From JAPKYZ01 sp033763835 (GTDB taxonomy: Bacteria; Acidobacteriota; Terriglobia; Bryobacterales; Bryobacteraceae), in NCBI GenBank assembly GCA_033763835.1, contig JANRJS010000016.1, positions 62,001-126,000 on the forward strand: a DNA stretch of 64,000 nucleotides. The letters run 5' to 3'. Of this stretch, positions 50,970 to 60,290 are shown in pieces. The position numbers and the translations under genes were made by a program. Within the stretch, counting starts at the first letter, position 1. Each line of letters starts with the position of its first letter. The notes beneath the pieces are model-generated. The model did no database searches. It saw nothing but the letters and a program-made list of their open reading frames with translations, and was not told the DNA's origin.

Positions 50970-53900
50970 CGGAAACCTCGTTTGTAGAAGAAGTCCAAAC
51001 TCAGAACTCCGTTTTCGTCGCGGGTTACGACCGCCGAGAAACGCCGGCTCAAGTCCCACTCGACGCGGACGATCTGCGTCTGCGCCCGGTTCAAGCTGGT
51101 GACGTAGGTTACCGTAACGTCGCGCGAGACCTGTTGTTCCAGCGTCAGCCGGGCTTGCGGCGTGTTGTCGAGACCGATCAGTTGCGGATCGATCTTCAGC
51201 CGCGAGATGCCGAAGAACCGTTGCAGCCGGCCGCTCGACGGAGCGCTCATCGCCGAATCGAGAATCGCGTTGCCGCCCGCGCTTAACAGGTCTTGCGGCC
51301 GAGGAGCGCCCACGATACCGGAGTTGGCGGCCGGGGCGCGGCCCACGGCCAATAGCGCCAGAATCTCCGACGATTGCAGCGGAGGGTCCGAACGGTAGGC
51401 CATGTTCACGCGGCTCATCGGGCCGGTGAACGAAATGGACACCGCGATTCCGCGCACCCGCGTCTCCAGGTCGAGATCGATTCGCGGATCCAGCCGGGAC
51501 GTGTTGACGAAATCGATCTCGCCGCGGTTGATCGTGTAATCGGTGCCGAAGAATTGAATCCGTCCTTGCGTGATCGACACGCGGCCCTGCAGGAGAGGGC
51601 GGAGAGGCGTGCCGCGCAACCGGACGTCGATATCGGCCTGCACTTCGCGCGTCAACTCGGTGACGAACTCGGCGGATTGCGCGGTCTCGACGCGCACATC
51701 GAATTGCAGATTGCGCAGGAAGTCGTTCGAAGGGGCGGCGGCGATCGGTTGCGTTGGACGCGCCAGAATTCCTCCGACATCCGTGCCGGGCGCGAGCGCC
51801 GCGCGCAGGATCGTCACCGTGCCCGCCAGCAAACCGCGCCGCGTGCCCCCGGTGAGCGTGACGCCCGCGTTGACCTGCGTGGAAAGGCCGTCCGGATACC
51901 GTACCCGCACACGGTCGAGCGTCGCTTGCAACTGATAGCTCAGATCGCCCGAGAATCCGATAAAGCCGGAAAGCGCCGCTTTGCCGCCGCCGGTCTCCGC
52001 CGTTAACGAATCGACGGTAGCTCGCGAGCGGTCGAATAGCACCGTGCCGTTCACCTTGTCGAGCCCGTTAGCTACGTCCCGCAAATAGAACGACGCGTCG
52101 CGAAGTTCGAGCCGCCCGTCGATTTGCGGATCGCGTAGCGGCCCACGCACGCGCGCGTTGGCCATCGAAACACCGCTCGAGATCAGTCCCGGGCGAAACG
52201 TTCCGAGGACTGCGAGATTGACACTGCCACGCGCCAGCAGGTTCCAGGCGTTGGGGCGCGCGTAAACGACGCCGCCAAGCACCTCCACACGGGTGTCCTT
52301 CGCCGTCATCCGCGCCCGTTCGACGGCGAACCCCGCGGCGCTCACTGTGAGAGCGATCTCGCCGTCGTTGGTGAGCGTCAAATCGGCGGCGCTCAAGCCG
52401 GCCACGGCGTTTCCGTCGAGAGGCGCTAGGCGCACCGTGGACAGCCGCGCCCGCGCGGACAGCGATTGCGGCTGAAGCAGCCTGCCCGCGATCGCGGCGC
52501 CCCCTTCGATCAGGCCGTCGAACGGAATCTTCACGCCCGTCAGCTTCTCGATGGCGGGCGAAGTCAGGCGGGTTAATCCGACGCTGCCCTCGCCCGGCAT
52601 ATCTCCCTCCATCTTCCAGCGCGTATCGAACGTCGCGGTGGAACCGGCGAGCGCGGCGCTGCCTTTGGCGTGAAGCGCGCCGCCGCTAGAGGTAAGCTCC
52701 GCCGTTCCCGCGACTCCTTCCGGCGTCGAAGCGCGCAGAGAGCCGTTCAGCCCGGCAATGGTCCATCGTCCGCTATCGTAATGGGCCGCGCCTGCCGCCT
52801 GTCCCGCGAGCGTCGCCCAACCCAACGTCCAACCCGCACTGGCTACGTCGAACGACACGCGCCGCATATTCTCGACCGTCGCCTTGCCGGTCAGCTTACT
52901 GGAGCCGGACCTCAACTCGACCCCGGTAATCTCGATACGGTCGCGCCGCGCGATGTAGGCCGCCGTCGCACGGTCGAATCGCAGTCCGTTAATCGACGGC
53001 CCATTCACCGCCGCCTCGCCGCGCGCTTCCGGCGCACCCCATGTCCCCGATACTTGCGCACCGCCCGTTAGCTTGCCTTCGATCGGCCGGTCCAGTTTCA
53101 GCCGCGCCAAATCGAGATCGCGCACGGCGACGTTTCCGGCGATGGCGCTGTCTTGAGCGATCCGCCAATTGGCCAACGCGGCGGAGCCGGACCCGTCCAC
53201 CGTTACGCCGCCGATCGCGATCCGCGCCGCGCGCACTTCGAGATTCGCGGGCGACGCGGCGAGGCGCCCGGAAACGCGCTCGAAAAATTGGCCACCCATT
53301 TCCACCGCGCGGGCGTCCACTTGCGCCACGACGCGCGGGGCGTCGAGCGTTCCGTTTATGGTGCCGCTCAACTCCAGTTCGCCGCCGCGAAGCGAGAAGG
53401 GCCAGGACCGCGGCGGCTCCTTGATCAAGAGCCGTAAGGCCGGCAGCAGATCGTCGGGCCGGCGCGTGTGAATTCGCAAGTCCAGGCCCCGCGCCAACGA
53501 TCCGGCGGCATTGACGCGCGTCTCGCCTGTTGCGACCGACGACGGTCCGAACTCGATCTCGCCCGAGGCCCCGTCGTAGCGAAGATCGACGCCGCCCGCG
53601 AGAGGCAACGGGCCCGGCTCCGCTTTTAGCGCGACTTTCGCCGACGCCTTCCAGGGAAAATTCTGCACTGCTACCTCGCCCGAGACTCGCGTCGCGATCT
53701 GGGGGTGCGGGAAACGAACGCCGGTCAATTCACCCGACGCCCGAAAGCGCCCGGGCCAGGTAATGTTTGCGCTTCCCGCGAACTCTCCGCCCAGCAGCGC
53801 AGCCCGAATGCGCGAAAGTTCCGCGCCCCGGCTATCGGCGGCCACATGCGCGCGGGCCGACGCGCCGCGCACCTCCCGGTACGCGAGACTTTTACCCTGC

Positions 53901-54685
53901 AAGTCACCTTCTGCCCGCCAATCGCCCTCGCGCCCAGATAGTTGCAACGCACCTTCCGCCGTTCCCCGCGCTTCCGGGAAGAATCGTGCGACGTCGGCGC
54001 GCACCGTAAGGTCCGCTTGCCACTCGGGCCGGTCCCATTCGCGAATCGCGGCCGAACCCCGCGCTTCGACGCCCCTAGCCACGATCTTCAAATCGGAGAA
54101 GGCGGCGCGCTCTCGCGTCAACTCCCATGCTGTTTCCATCGTTACGGTCTCCGGAGCCGTCACCGTCAGGCCCAGATCGCCGCGGAATCGCTCGCCGTCG
54201 CGCAGCGCCGAAAGCCTTACGTTGCGGGCCTCGAGATCGAGCGGAGTGCGCCGGTCGTTCCATCGCAATTCGCCATTGCGTAGCGTCAAGGAATCGAGCG
54301 TAAGATCGAATAGCCGCGCCACTCCCCCGGAACCGCGCGGGCGCGGAAGATTGTTCGAGCCGTCGGCGCCGACCCGCACATCGATTCGCGGATGATCGAG
54401 AGAGAGGCGGTAGCCGGTGCGCCAGCCGCGCTCCAACTGTACGTAGCCGCTGCTGAAAAACGGCGCCCCGTTCGAAGTGCGCAACGAAAGACTCGCCGCC
54501 TGTGCGCGGAGCCCGAACCAATCCACGCGAATTTCGCCGATCTCCACTTGCGCCCCAGTGGCCTCCTCCAGTTCCGCGACCGCCCGCCGCCGCACTTCGC
54601 CGAGCAGCCAATCGGATCGCAATACGAACCACGCGCCCGCGGCGAAGACCGTCATCGCGCCGGCGGCGATCGCCCAGCGCCTCAC
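50966..54685 (-). CDS. tamB: TamB-like translocation/assembly protein
   Basis: 1239 residues from a GTG with AGGAGG 7 bases upstream, overlapping the SurA-like stop (GTGA). One N-terminal membrane anchor (AIAAGAMTVFAAGAWFVL), then a very long periodic beta-sheet of AsmA/TamB type, and the conserved C-terminal TamB/DUF490 domain (about residue 890 on: TLDRVRVRYPDGLSTQVNAG, SITQGRIQFFGTDYTINRGE, DPPLQSSEILALLAVG). Spans the periplasm, probably moving phospholipids to, or helping insert proteins into, the outer membrane with the Omp85 partner. Confidence 0.88.
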   Translation of the reverse strand: MRRWAIAAGAMTVFAAGAWFVLRSDWLLGEVRRRAVAELEEATGAQVEIGEIRVDWFGLRAQAASLSLRTSNGAPFFSSGYVQLERGWRTGYRLSLDHPRIDVRVGADGSNNLPRPRGSGGVARLFDLTLDSLTLRNGELRWNDRRTPLDLEARNVRLSALRDGERFRGDLGLTVTAPETVTMETAWELTRERAAFSDLKIVARGVEARGSAAIREWDRPEWQADLTVRADVARFFPEARGTAEGALQLSGREGDWRAEGDLQGKSLAYREVRGASARAHVAADSRGAELSRIRAALLGGEFAGSANITWPGRFRASGELTGVRFPHPQIATRVSGEVAVQNFPWKASAKVALKAEPGPLPLAGGVDLRYDGASGEIEFGPSSVATGETRVNAAGSLARGLDLRIHTRRPDDLLPALRLLIKEPPRSWPFSLRGGELELSGTINGTLDAPRVVAQVDARAVEMGGQFFERVSGRLAASPANLEVRAARIAIGGVTVDGSGSAALANWRIAQDSAIAGNVAVRDLDLARLKLDRPIEGKLTGGAQVSGTWGAPEARGEAAVNGPSINGLRFDRATAAYIARRDRIEITGVELRSGSSKLTGKATVENMRRVSFDVASAGWTLGWATLAGQAAGAAHYDSGRWTIAGLNGSLRASTPEGVAGTAELTSSGGALHAKGSAALAGSTATFDTRWKMEGDMPGEGSVGLTRLTSPAIEKLTGVKIPFDGLIEGGAAIAGRLLQPQSLSARARLSTVRLAPLDGNAVAGLSAADLTLTNDGEIALTVSAAGFAVERARMTAKDTRVEVLGGVVYARPNAWNLLARGSVNLAVLGTFRPGLISSGVSMANARVRGPLRDPQIDGRLELRDASFYLRDVANGLDKVNGTVLFDRSRATVDSLTAETGGGKAALSGFIGFSGDLSYQLQATLDRVRVRYPDGLSTQVNAGVTLTGGTRRGLLAGTVTILRAALAPGTDVGGILARPTQPIAAAPSNDFLRNLQFDVRVETAQSAEFVTELTREVQADIDVRLRGTPLRPLLQGRVSITQGRIQFFGTDYTINRGEIDFVNTSRLDPRIDLDLETRVRGIAVSISFTGPMSRVNMAYRSDPPLQSSEILALLAVGRAPAANSGIVGAPRPQDLLSAGGNAILDSAMSAPSSGRLQRFFGISRLKIDPQLIGLDNTPQARLTLEQQVSRDVTVTYVTSLNRAQTQIVRVEWDLSRRFSAVVTRDENGVLSLDFFYKRGFR

Positions 54686-55320
54686 TGGAAAGCCTCCTCG
54701 CGAAAACGAATCTTCAGTTGCGTGCGCGTTTGGTTCAACCAGCGTTCGACGGCGGCGTCGAGTTGCTCCTGCGCGAGGATCGCTTCGATGCGCTCCCGAA
54801 CCTGTCCCAATGGCGGAACGGGGTTGGCGGTGGCTTCGCGCCAGTCCGCGGTGAACTTTCGTTGGTAGTAGTCGCGAATATCGGCGGGCGAAACCTGGAT
54901 TCCCGGACGAAAGCGGAAATCGATGAAACGGAGTACGGTGATCTGCCAGTGCAACTGCGCCAGCAACTCGTCCTCGGAAACTCCGTATTCGGCGAGCGCG
55001 GCCCGGTACTCGGCCTCGCTCGAATGGAAACGCGACCGCTTTAGGTCGGCGAGAAGTGTAGCGCCGGAAGAGGGCGGGGGCGGCGAGAAGTCCGTGAATG
55101 CCATCTCGCGCTTCAAGATCGTCTGCTCCACCAGCCGCTCCGCCGCTTCCCGCAACGCTTTCGCGTCGATTGCCGGCGGGCGAGCGTCGATCAGCGCCGC
55201 CACCTTCGCCTGGATCCGCGATTCGCTCAGCGAGATGGTCGAAGTGTCCACAGTGGCCGCGATCCGGTCCACAACATCGCCCGTTAGAAACGTCGCCGCC
55301 AGCGCAAGATAAGCCGTCAA
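54682..55320 (-). CDS. SurA-like periplasmic chaperone without PPIase domain
   Basis: 212 residues; TTG start overlapping the Omp85 stop (TTGA). The short hydrophobic N-terminus is a signal; residues about 18-170 follow the SurA N-terminal chaperone pattern (DRIAATVDTSTISLSESRIQ, AAERLVEQTILKREM, EDELLAQLHWQITVLRFIDF RF) with the C-terminal helix VRERIEAILAQEQLDAAVER. No parvulin domain. Likely a chaperone that carries outer-membrane proteins to the Omp85 protein made just before it. Confidence 0.78.
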   Translation of the reverse strand: MTAYLALAATFLTGDVVDRIAATVDTSTISLSESRIQAKVAALIDARPPAIDAKALREAAERLVEQTILKREMAFTDFSPPPPSSGATLLADLKRSRFHSSEAEYRAALAEYGVSEDELLAQLHWQITVLRFIDFRFRPGIQVSPADIRDYYQRKFTADWREATANPVPPLGQVRERIEAILAQEQLDAAVERWLNQTRTQLKIRFREEAFQ

Positions 55321-58175
55321 AACGCCTGCCCCAAGGAAAAATGGAATTGGAACCGATTGATGCGTTGCACGGTTTGCGTGCCTTGGCCGAATAGCAATTG
55401 TTCTCTCGTTCCTTGGAACCCGAAAAACCGGGGAGAGTTGGGGCTAAACGCCAGATCAATGCGAATCGGCCCGATGGGCGTGCGGTAGCGCAACCCGAAC
55501 CCGACTGACTGGACCATGTAGTTGAAGTCCTCGAGATCGCGTTGCCGGAACCGGAAGCTCACGTCGCCGATCCGCGAAAACACGTTGCCCATATCGTGGA
55601 ACAGCACTCCGCCCAAATTGTCGCCCAATAACGGATAACGTAACTCGTGCCCGAAGATGAGCAGCGCCTTTCCTCCGATGGGAAATCCGGTAGTGGTGTC
55701 GCGCGGACCGGCCTGATTTTCCGGGAATCCGCGGTGGTTGGCCGCGCCGCCCGCGAAGAATCGCTCCGGCAAGGGGACGTCGCCCGCGGGGCCGCCCGCC
55801 AGCCGCTCTTGAACGCCGAACGACACGGTGCGCGCGAAAACCACTTCGCCGCCCAGCCGGTGATAAGTGGAGTTGCGCCCGATCATCCTCGCGAAATCGC
55901 TTTGCGAACCCAAATACTCGCTCGCGATCCCGAGATCGATCGAACTGTAGGAACCTTTTCGCGAATTGATCGGATCGTCGCGCCGGTCCTGGAAAAACGT
56001 CGTCGAAAAGATGCCAAGCCGCACCGGCTGCGCGAGCAGCGGAATCATCTGCGGCTCGATCTTCAGCGAGCCTTCGTCGATCGAGACGCGGCGAAGGGCG
56101 AAGCGTCCCTGTAGCGTTCTCCCGCCGGACAAGCGCTCGCTCAACTGGATCGCCGCTTCGGCGCGCCGTGCCGAGAATGTGCGCACGTCGTTCGAGCGGT
56201 CATAAAGCAAGCTCATCGCGAGGCTCAAGGTTTCCCGGTCGCGGAATCGCGGCGCGAGGTTTGTAATCTGGATGCGCTGCTGAATGTTCGACAGCCTCCC
56301 TTGGGTACTCAGCGATTGCCCTTGCCCGAGAAAGTTGTTGCGCGTGACCGCCAAGCTCAATCGCGGACTGAATCCGGTGGCCCCGGCGGGCGCGTCGAAC
56401 GATTCCACGCCGCCGCCGATGCGCCCCACTTGCGCGCCGAGGCCGACGGTCAGCGAGTACTTGCGCGCCTCTTCCAAATCGAAGATCACAACCTTAGAAA
56501 CTTCTTCGCCTTCCGGATTCACGATGGCTTCGTCAACCCGCGCGAAAATACCCAAGTCGTAAAGGCGCTTTTGGCTTTCGAGAAGATCGACCAGCGAGAG
56601 AGGCTCGCCTTTCTTCAGCAGCAAACGGCTCTCGATCAACTTGCGGTCCGTAGCGGCGAACCCGGTCAGTACGACGTCGCGAACGAACTGCCGCCGTCCC
56701 GGTTTGGCTTCGAGCTTGACGTCCACCGTCTTCGGCGCGGACCCCGGCGCGGCGCTCCATTCGAGAGCGGCGCCGGCGTAACCCAGATTGAAAAACGCGT
56801 TCAACACCGCGTCGCGATCCGCCGCCAGTTGCGTCTCCGAATACGGCTGACCGGGCTTCGACTGCATGAGGTCCGCGATGAACGCTTTATCTTCGTCCGC
56901 CACGCCCTCAATGGTCACCGAGCCAACGGTCGATTGTTCGCCTTCGTCGATACGGACCGAAACGACCCGATGCGAGTCGTCCGCCGAACTCCCCATCGAC
57001 ACGGAGGTTTCCACTTTCGCGTCGAGAAAGCCGTTGGAGCGGTACAGCGCGAGAATCGCCTCGCGATCCCGCTCTAACAGCTTCTCGCTGTACCTGCCGC
57101 GCCGGTAACGAATCCAGGTAGCGGGAACCACCTCCATCCGTTCGGCCAGCGTACGCCGGTCGAAATACCGGTTGCCCGTAATTTCCACGGCCTCCACCTT
57201 TGAGCGAGGCCCGCGCTCCACCGTGTAGCGGACTTGTTCGCGCCCCTGTTCGCGATTGCGGTCGAAAAAGACGTTCGCCGAAAAGTAGCCTTGCGATTCG
57301 AGATAGGCGGCGATATTGCGCGCGCCCTCGTTCAATAATTCGCGGTCGAGCGAGTTCTCCTGAAATACGGGGACCAGCGACCTCAATCGCCCGCGGCCAA
57401 TCCGGAATCCCTCCACGCTTAAGTCCACCGGTAGACCGCCCCGAACGTCGAGCGCCGGTGTCGCTCGATTCGAGGCTGCGTCCCAATCGAGGCCGATCAA
57501 CGACACCTGGGAATTCAGAAATCCTTTCTTTTCGAGCAGACGGCGAATGCGCTCAACGCCATTTTCGACGCGTGACTCGGTGATCGCCCGATAGCCGGCG
57601 AGTCCCCAGAACCTTTGCCAGCCGGTGGCTCGCCGGATTTGCGCGTCGGTGAGCTTGCCGTCGCCGCGAATGTTGGGCGGCGCGAATCGCGCCCGTTCGC
57701 CCGGTTCGATATCGAACCGGACATCGGCAAGCGAGTACTCCGGCCGCCGCGCGACTTGCGGCAGAACCCGCGCCGTGTAGAAGCCGTTCGAACGTAGTAA
57801 GCCCACAAGATTCGCGACGGCCTGCTGCAACCGGGCCTCGCCGAATTCTTCTCCGAGCCCGAGTTTAGCGGCGTTCACCAATTGAACCGCGCTAGGCGGC
57901 TCCTCGGCTCCGTAGGCGCGCCGCATGCCGGTAAACCACCTTGGCGTGAGCCGGAACACTAAGTCCGCCCCATCGCGTTCGACGACGATGTCTTCGTACC
58001 GGCCTGTGGCATAGATGCGCTCGATGGCCGCGCGAATGCCCGGTGCGTCGAGAATCGGGCCCGCCAAATCGCGAAGTTCGGAATCGTGAATCGAGGGAGG
58101 GTCGAAGCGGACGCCCGCGGTCTGAGCCGCGCCGGTGGCCAGGAAAAGAAGCAGGCATGCGGCCGGGCGGCTCAA
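55317..58175 (-). CDS. Omp85-family outer-membrane assembly protein (BamA/TamA-like)
   Basis: 952 residues from TTG 58175, which begins the signal peptide (LSRPAACLLLFLATGAAQ). Several POTRA domains follow, to about residue 560 (for instance NGVERIRRLLEKKGFLNSQV, LAERMEVVPATWIRYRRGRY and LLLKKGEPLSLVDLLESQKR), then a 16-strand-type barrel with the lumen loop motif ANHRGF (the family V/I-R-G-F/Y) and final strand FQFHFSLGQAF. Inserts beta-barrels into the outer membrane; with TamB downstream it is probably TamA-like, though BamA is possible. Confidence 0.9.
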   Translation of the reverse strand: MSRPAACLLLFLATGAAQTAGVRFDPPSIHDSELRDLAGPILDAPGIRAAIERIYATGRYEDIVVERDGADLVFRLTPRWFTGMRRAYGAEEPPSAVQLVNAAKLGLGEEFGEARLQQAVANLVGLLRSNGFYTARVLPQVARRPEYSLADVRFDIEPGERARFAPPNIRGDGKLTDAQIRRATGWQRFWGLAGYRAITESRVENGVERIRRLLEKKGFLNSQVSLIGLDWDAASNRATPALDVRGGLPVDLSVEGFRIGRGRLRSLVPVFQENSLDRELLNEGARNIAAYLESQGYFSANVFFDRNREQGREQVRYTVERGPRSKVEAVEITGNRYFDRRTLAERMEVVPATWIRYRRGRYSEKLLERDREAILALYRSNGFLDAKVETSVSMGSSADDSHRVVSVRIDEGEQSTVGSVTIEGVADEDKAFIADLMQSKPGQPYSETQLAADRDAVLNAFFNLGYAGAALEWSAAPGSAPKTVDVKLEAKPGRRQFVRDVVLTGFAATDRKLIESRLLLKKGEPLSLVDLLESQKRLYDLGIFARVDEAIVNPEGEEVSKVVIFDLEEARKYSLTVGLGAQVGRIGGGVESFDAPAGATGFSPRLSLAVTRNNFLGQGQSLSTQGRLSNIQQRIQITNLAPRFRDRETLSLAMSLLYDRSNDVRTFSARRAEAAIQLSERLSGGRTLQGRFALRRVSIDEGSLKIEPQMIPLLAQPVRLGIFSTTFFQDRRDDPINSRKGSYSSIDLGIASEYLGSQSDFARMIGRNSTYHRLGGEVVFARTVSFGVQERLAGGPAGDVPLPERFFAGGAANHRGFPENQAGPRDTTTGFPIGGKALLIFGHELRYPLLGDNLGGVLFHDMGNVFSRIGDVSFRFRQRDLEDFNYMVQSVGFGLRYRTPIGPIRIDLAFSPNSPRFFGFQGTREQLLFGQGTQTVQRINRFQFHFSLGQAF

Positions 58176-58184
58176 GCGGGTGCC

Positions 58185-58192
58185 ATCATAAC
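58185..58192. promoter_or_regulatory. Overlapping divergent minus-10-like elements
   Basis: In the 30-base gap between the divergent Omp85 and ThiF-like genes, TATGAT reads on the minus strand (58185-58190, 9 bases before the Omp85 TTG) and CATAAC on the plus strand (58187-58192, 13 bases before the ATG at 58206). Minus-35 regions are weak. So short a gap leaves little room for conventional leaders. Confidence 0.35.
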
Positions 58193-58205
58193 AGTGGATC
58201 CCCCG

Positions 58206-59222
58206 ATGCTTTCCGACGCCGATAGCCGATTTTCCCGCCAAATTCGATTTTCGGGCATCGGCGAAGTTGGACAAGCGAAAATCGGCGCGGCGCGGGTGGC
58301 GGTGGTGGGCTGCGGCGCGCTCGGATCGTTCGCGGCCGGGGCGTTAGCTCGAGCGGGAATCGGCTTTCTGCGGCTCATCGATCGCGATTACGTCGAGTGG
58401 TCCAACCTGCAGCGGCAGTGGCTTTACGAAGAGTCCGACGCCCGCGACGGATTGCCGAAAGCGGTGGCCGCCACGCGCGCGCTGGAGCGGGCGAATTCCG
58501 GTTCGCGCTACGAAAGCGTTGTGGCCGATCTGACGCATGGCAACATCGACGACTTGCTCGACGGCATGGATTTGGTCGTCGATGGGACCGACAACTTCGA
58601 GACTCGCTACCTGATTAACGATTATTGCGTCGATCGCGGCGTGCCCTGGGTCTATGGCGCGGCGGTGGGCGGCTATGGGTTGGCGATGCCCGTCCGTCCC
58701 GGCGTTACCGCTTGCCTCAGGTGCGTATATCCCGAGCCCCCGGCCGGAGCGCAACCCACCTGCGAGACGACGGGGGTTGTCAACACGGTCACCAGTATTG
58801 TGGCTTCGCTTCAGGTGTCGGCGGTCTACCGGATGTTGGTGGGCGAGGATGTGCCGGGAACGATCACAACGGTCGATGTGTGGACCGGTGCAGTTCGTAC
58901 GATCGGCGCGCCCGCCCGCGACCCGGATTGCCCCTGCTGCGGGCGGCGGGATTTCGAGTATCTCGACGGGTGCCGCCGCGCTCCGGTGAGCTTGTGTGGG
59001 CGCAACGCGGTGCAGATTCACGACCGGGCGCGACCTCTCGATTTACCGGCGCTCGCGCGCGAACTGGCCCCGCTGGGCGATGTGCGCTCCAACGATTTCG
59101 CGCTGCGGTTCACGCTGCCCGACTACGACTTGACGTTTTTCCCGGATGGCCGAGCGATCGTGAAGGGCACTACCGATCCCGGCGTCGCGCGCAGCTTGTA
59201 CGCCCGGTATATCGGTTCCTGA
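58206..59222 (+). CDS. ThiF/MoeB-family E1-like adenylyltransferase
   Basis: 338 residues from ATG 58206 (a GTG at 58194 is possible). Rossmann ATP motif VAVVGCGALGSFAAGALARA, catalytic DRDYVEWSNLQRQ, the DGTDNFETRYLINDYC segment and two zinc pairs (CLRCVYP, CPCC). Adenylates the C-terminal glycine of a sulfur carrier such as ThiS or MoaD. The C-terminal 70 residues (ALARELAPLGDVRSNDFALRF) resemble part of a ThiS-like or partner domain. No carrier gene is adjacent, so the pathway (thiamin or molybdopterin) is open. Confidence 0.85.
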   Translation: MLSDADSRFSRQIRFSGIGEVGQAKIGAARVAVVGCGALGSFAAGALARAGIGFLRLIDRDYVEWSNLQRQWLYEESDARDGLPKAVAATRALERANSGSRYESVVADLTHGNIDDLLDGMDLVVDGTDNFETRYLINDYCVDRGVPWVYGAAVGGYGLAMPVRPGVTACLRCVYPEPPAGAQPTCETTGVVNTVTSIVASLQVSAVYRMLVGEDVPGTITTVDVWTGAVRTIGAPARDPDCPCCGRRDFEYLDGCRRAPVSLCGRNAVQIHDRARPLDLPALARELAPLGDVRSNDFALRFTLPDYDLTFFPDGRAIVKGTTDPGVARSLYARYIGS

Positions 59223-59239
59223 TGGCTTGCCCGTAACGG

Positions 59240-59245
59240 TACAAT
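59240..59245 (+). promoter_or_regulatory. Minus-10 TACAAT before tRNA-Val
   Basis: TACAAT lies 9 bases upstream of the tRNA 5-prime end; the same TACAAT-TG block recurs before ispD. No clear minus-35. Confidence 0.5.
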
Positions 59246-59254
59246 TGGAGAGTT

Positions 59255-59331
59255 GGGCGCTTAGCTCAGTTGGTTAGAGCGCCTGCCTTACAAGCAGGAG
59301 GCCGGGGGATCGTGACCCTCAGCGCCCACCA
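59255..59331 (+). tRNA. tRNA-Val, anticodon TAC, with encoded CCA
   Basis: Cloverleaf by eye: acceptor GGGCGCT/AGCGCCC, T8-A9, D stem GCTC/GAGC with the loop AGTTGGTTA, anticodon stem CCTGC/GCAGG with loop CTTACAA (anticodon TAC, reading GTA and other valine codons), variable loop AGGCC, T stem GGGGG/CCCTC with one G-U pair, discriminator A and encoded CCA. The T loop is ATCGTGA rather than TTCGAxT, so positions 54 and 58 are A and T instead of T and A. Confidence 0.93.
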
Positions 59332-59386
59332 CCCCCCGTTAACACTCACCCACCGTTTTGCGTCTCTTCCGGCGAAAGGAGATTGC

Positions 59387-59818
59387 ATGAAACGCACTCT
59401 CATCCCCCTGGTCCTTGCCGCGCTGCCCGCCCTGGGCGGAGGATTCTACGTCGAACTCGGCTCACCTTCTGATCGCACGGAATCGAAGGCCAAAGGCGCG
59501 GCGATGCTCGCGAGACTCACAGGCTGCCACAACCCGGAGAACGGCAAACTCGCCGCCGTGGCCGAAGGAATGGTGAACGGCGAGCGGCGGTCGATCGCGA
59601 TCGAACCCATCGCGCTCTCGACGCCCGGTCTCTACTCCATCCCGAAGGTCTGGCCGAACGAAGGCCGGTGGATCGTCCGCATCGTCGGCCGCCATCCGTC
59701 CTTCGACCGCCCGACGAGCGCGGTCGTGCGGGTGAGCGGCGATTCGTTCGACCGCAAGGACGCGAAATTTGTCCTCGGCGCCGACGGTGCGCAAGAAGCC
59801 GCGGATATGCTTCGTTAA
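59387..59818 (+). CDS. Small secreted protein ahead of an ECF sigma pair
   Basis: 143 residues from ATG 59387 with GAAAGGAG upstream. Signal peptide (LIPLVLAALPALGGG), then a beta-rich domain (WIVRIVGRHPSFDRPTSAVV) of unknown function. The sigma gene starts one base after its stop, so it may be the first gene of the sigma/FecR-like operon. No recognised family. Confidence 0.75.
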   Translation: MKRTLIPLVLAALPALGGGFYVELGSPSDRTESKAKGAAMLARLTGCHNPENGKLAAVAEGMVNGERRSIAIEPIALSTPGLYSIPKVWPNEGRWIVRIVGRHPSFDRPTSAVVRVSGDSFDRKDAKFVLGADGAQEAADMLR

Positions 59819-59819
59819 C

Positions 59820-60290
59820 GTGCTTGTCGCGGAGAGCGGTCTCGATTTCGACCGGTTGTACGAGCGTTACTCGCGTCTGGTCCACGGCATTCTGCTGGCG
59901 CACGTACCCTATGCGGACGCCGAGGACTTGATGCAAGACGTGTTCTTGCAGGCTATCGAGAAGCTCGGGACGCTCTCCGATCCGCGCGCGGTGGGCGGTT
60001 GGCTCGCCACGATCGCCCGCCGCCGCGCGATCGATTTTCATCGTGGCCGCAGGCCAACCGAACCGATTGAGAATCACGATCGCGGACGTAGCGATTCGCG
60101 CGGAGAGGCGCTACTGGTACTCGCCGAAATCCGGCATTTGCCGGAGGCGTATCGCGAAACCCTGATCTTGCGATTAGTCGAAGGCATGACCGGACCCGAG
60201 ATCGCCGAACGTACCGGTTTGACGCACGATTCCGTGCGCGTCAATCTCCATCGCGGCATGAAGTTGCTGCGGGAAAGGCTCGAAGGATGA
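59820..60290 (+). CDS. ECF sigma factor
   Basis: 156 residues from GTG 59820. Region 2 (DFDRLYERYSRLVHGILLAH, DAEDLMQDVFLQAIEKLG, GWLATIARRRAIDFHR) and region 4 (LPEAYRETLILRLVEGMTGPE, then IAERTGLTHDSVRVNLHRGM) are complete. The next gene overlaps its stop (ATGA) and encodes an apparent membrane-bound regulator. Its target genes cannot be told from the sequence. Confidence 0.88.
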   Translation: MLVAESGLDFDRLYERYSRLVHGILLAHVPYADAEDLMQDVFLQAIEKLGTLSDPRAVGGWLATIARRRAIDFHRGRRPTEPIENHDRGRSDSRGEALLVLAEIRHLPEAYRETLILRLVEGMTGPEIAERTGLTHDSVRVNLHRGMKLLRERLEG

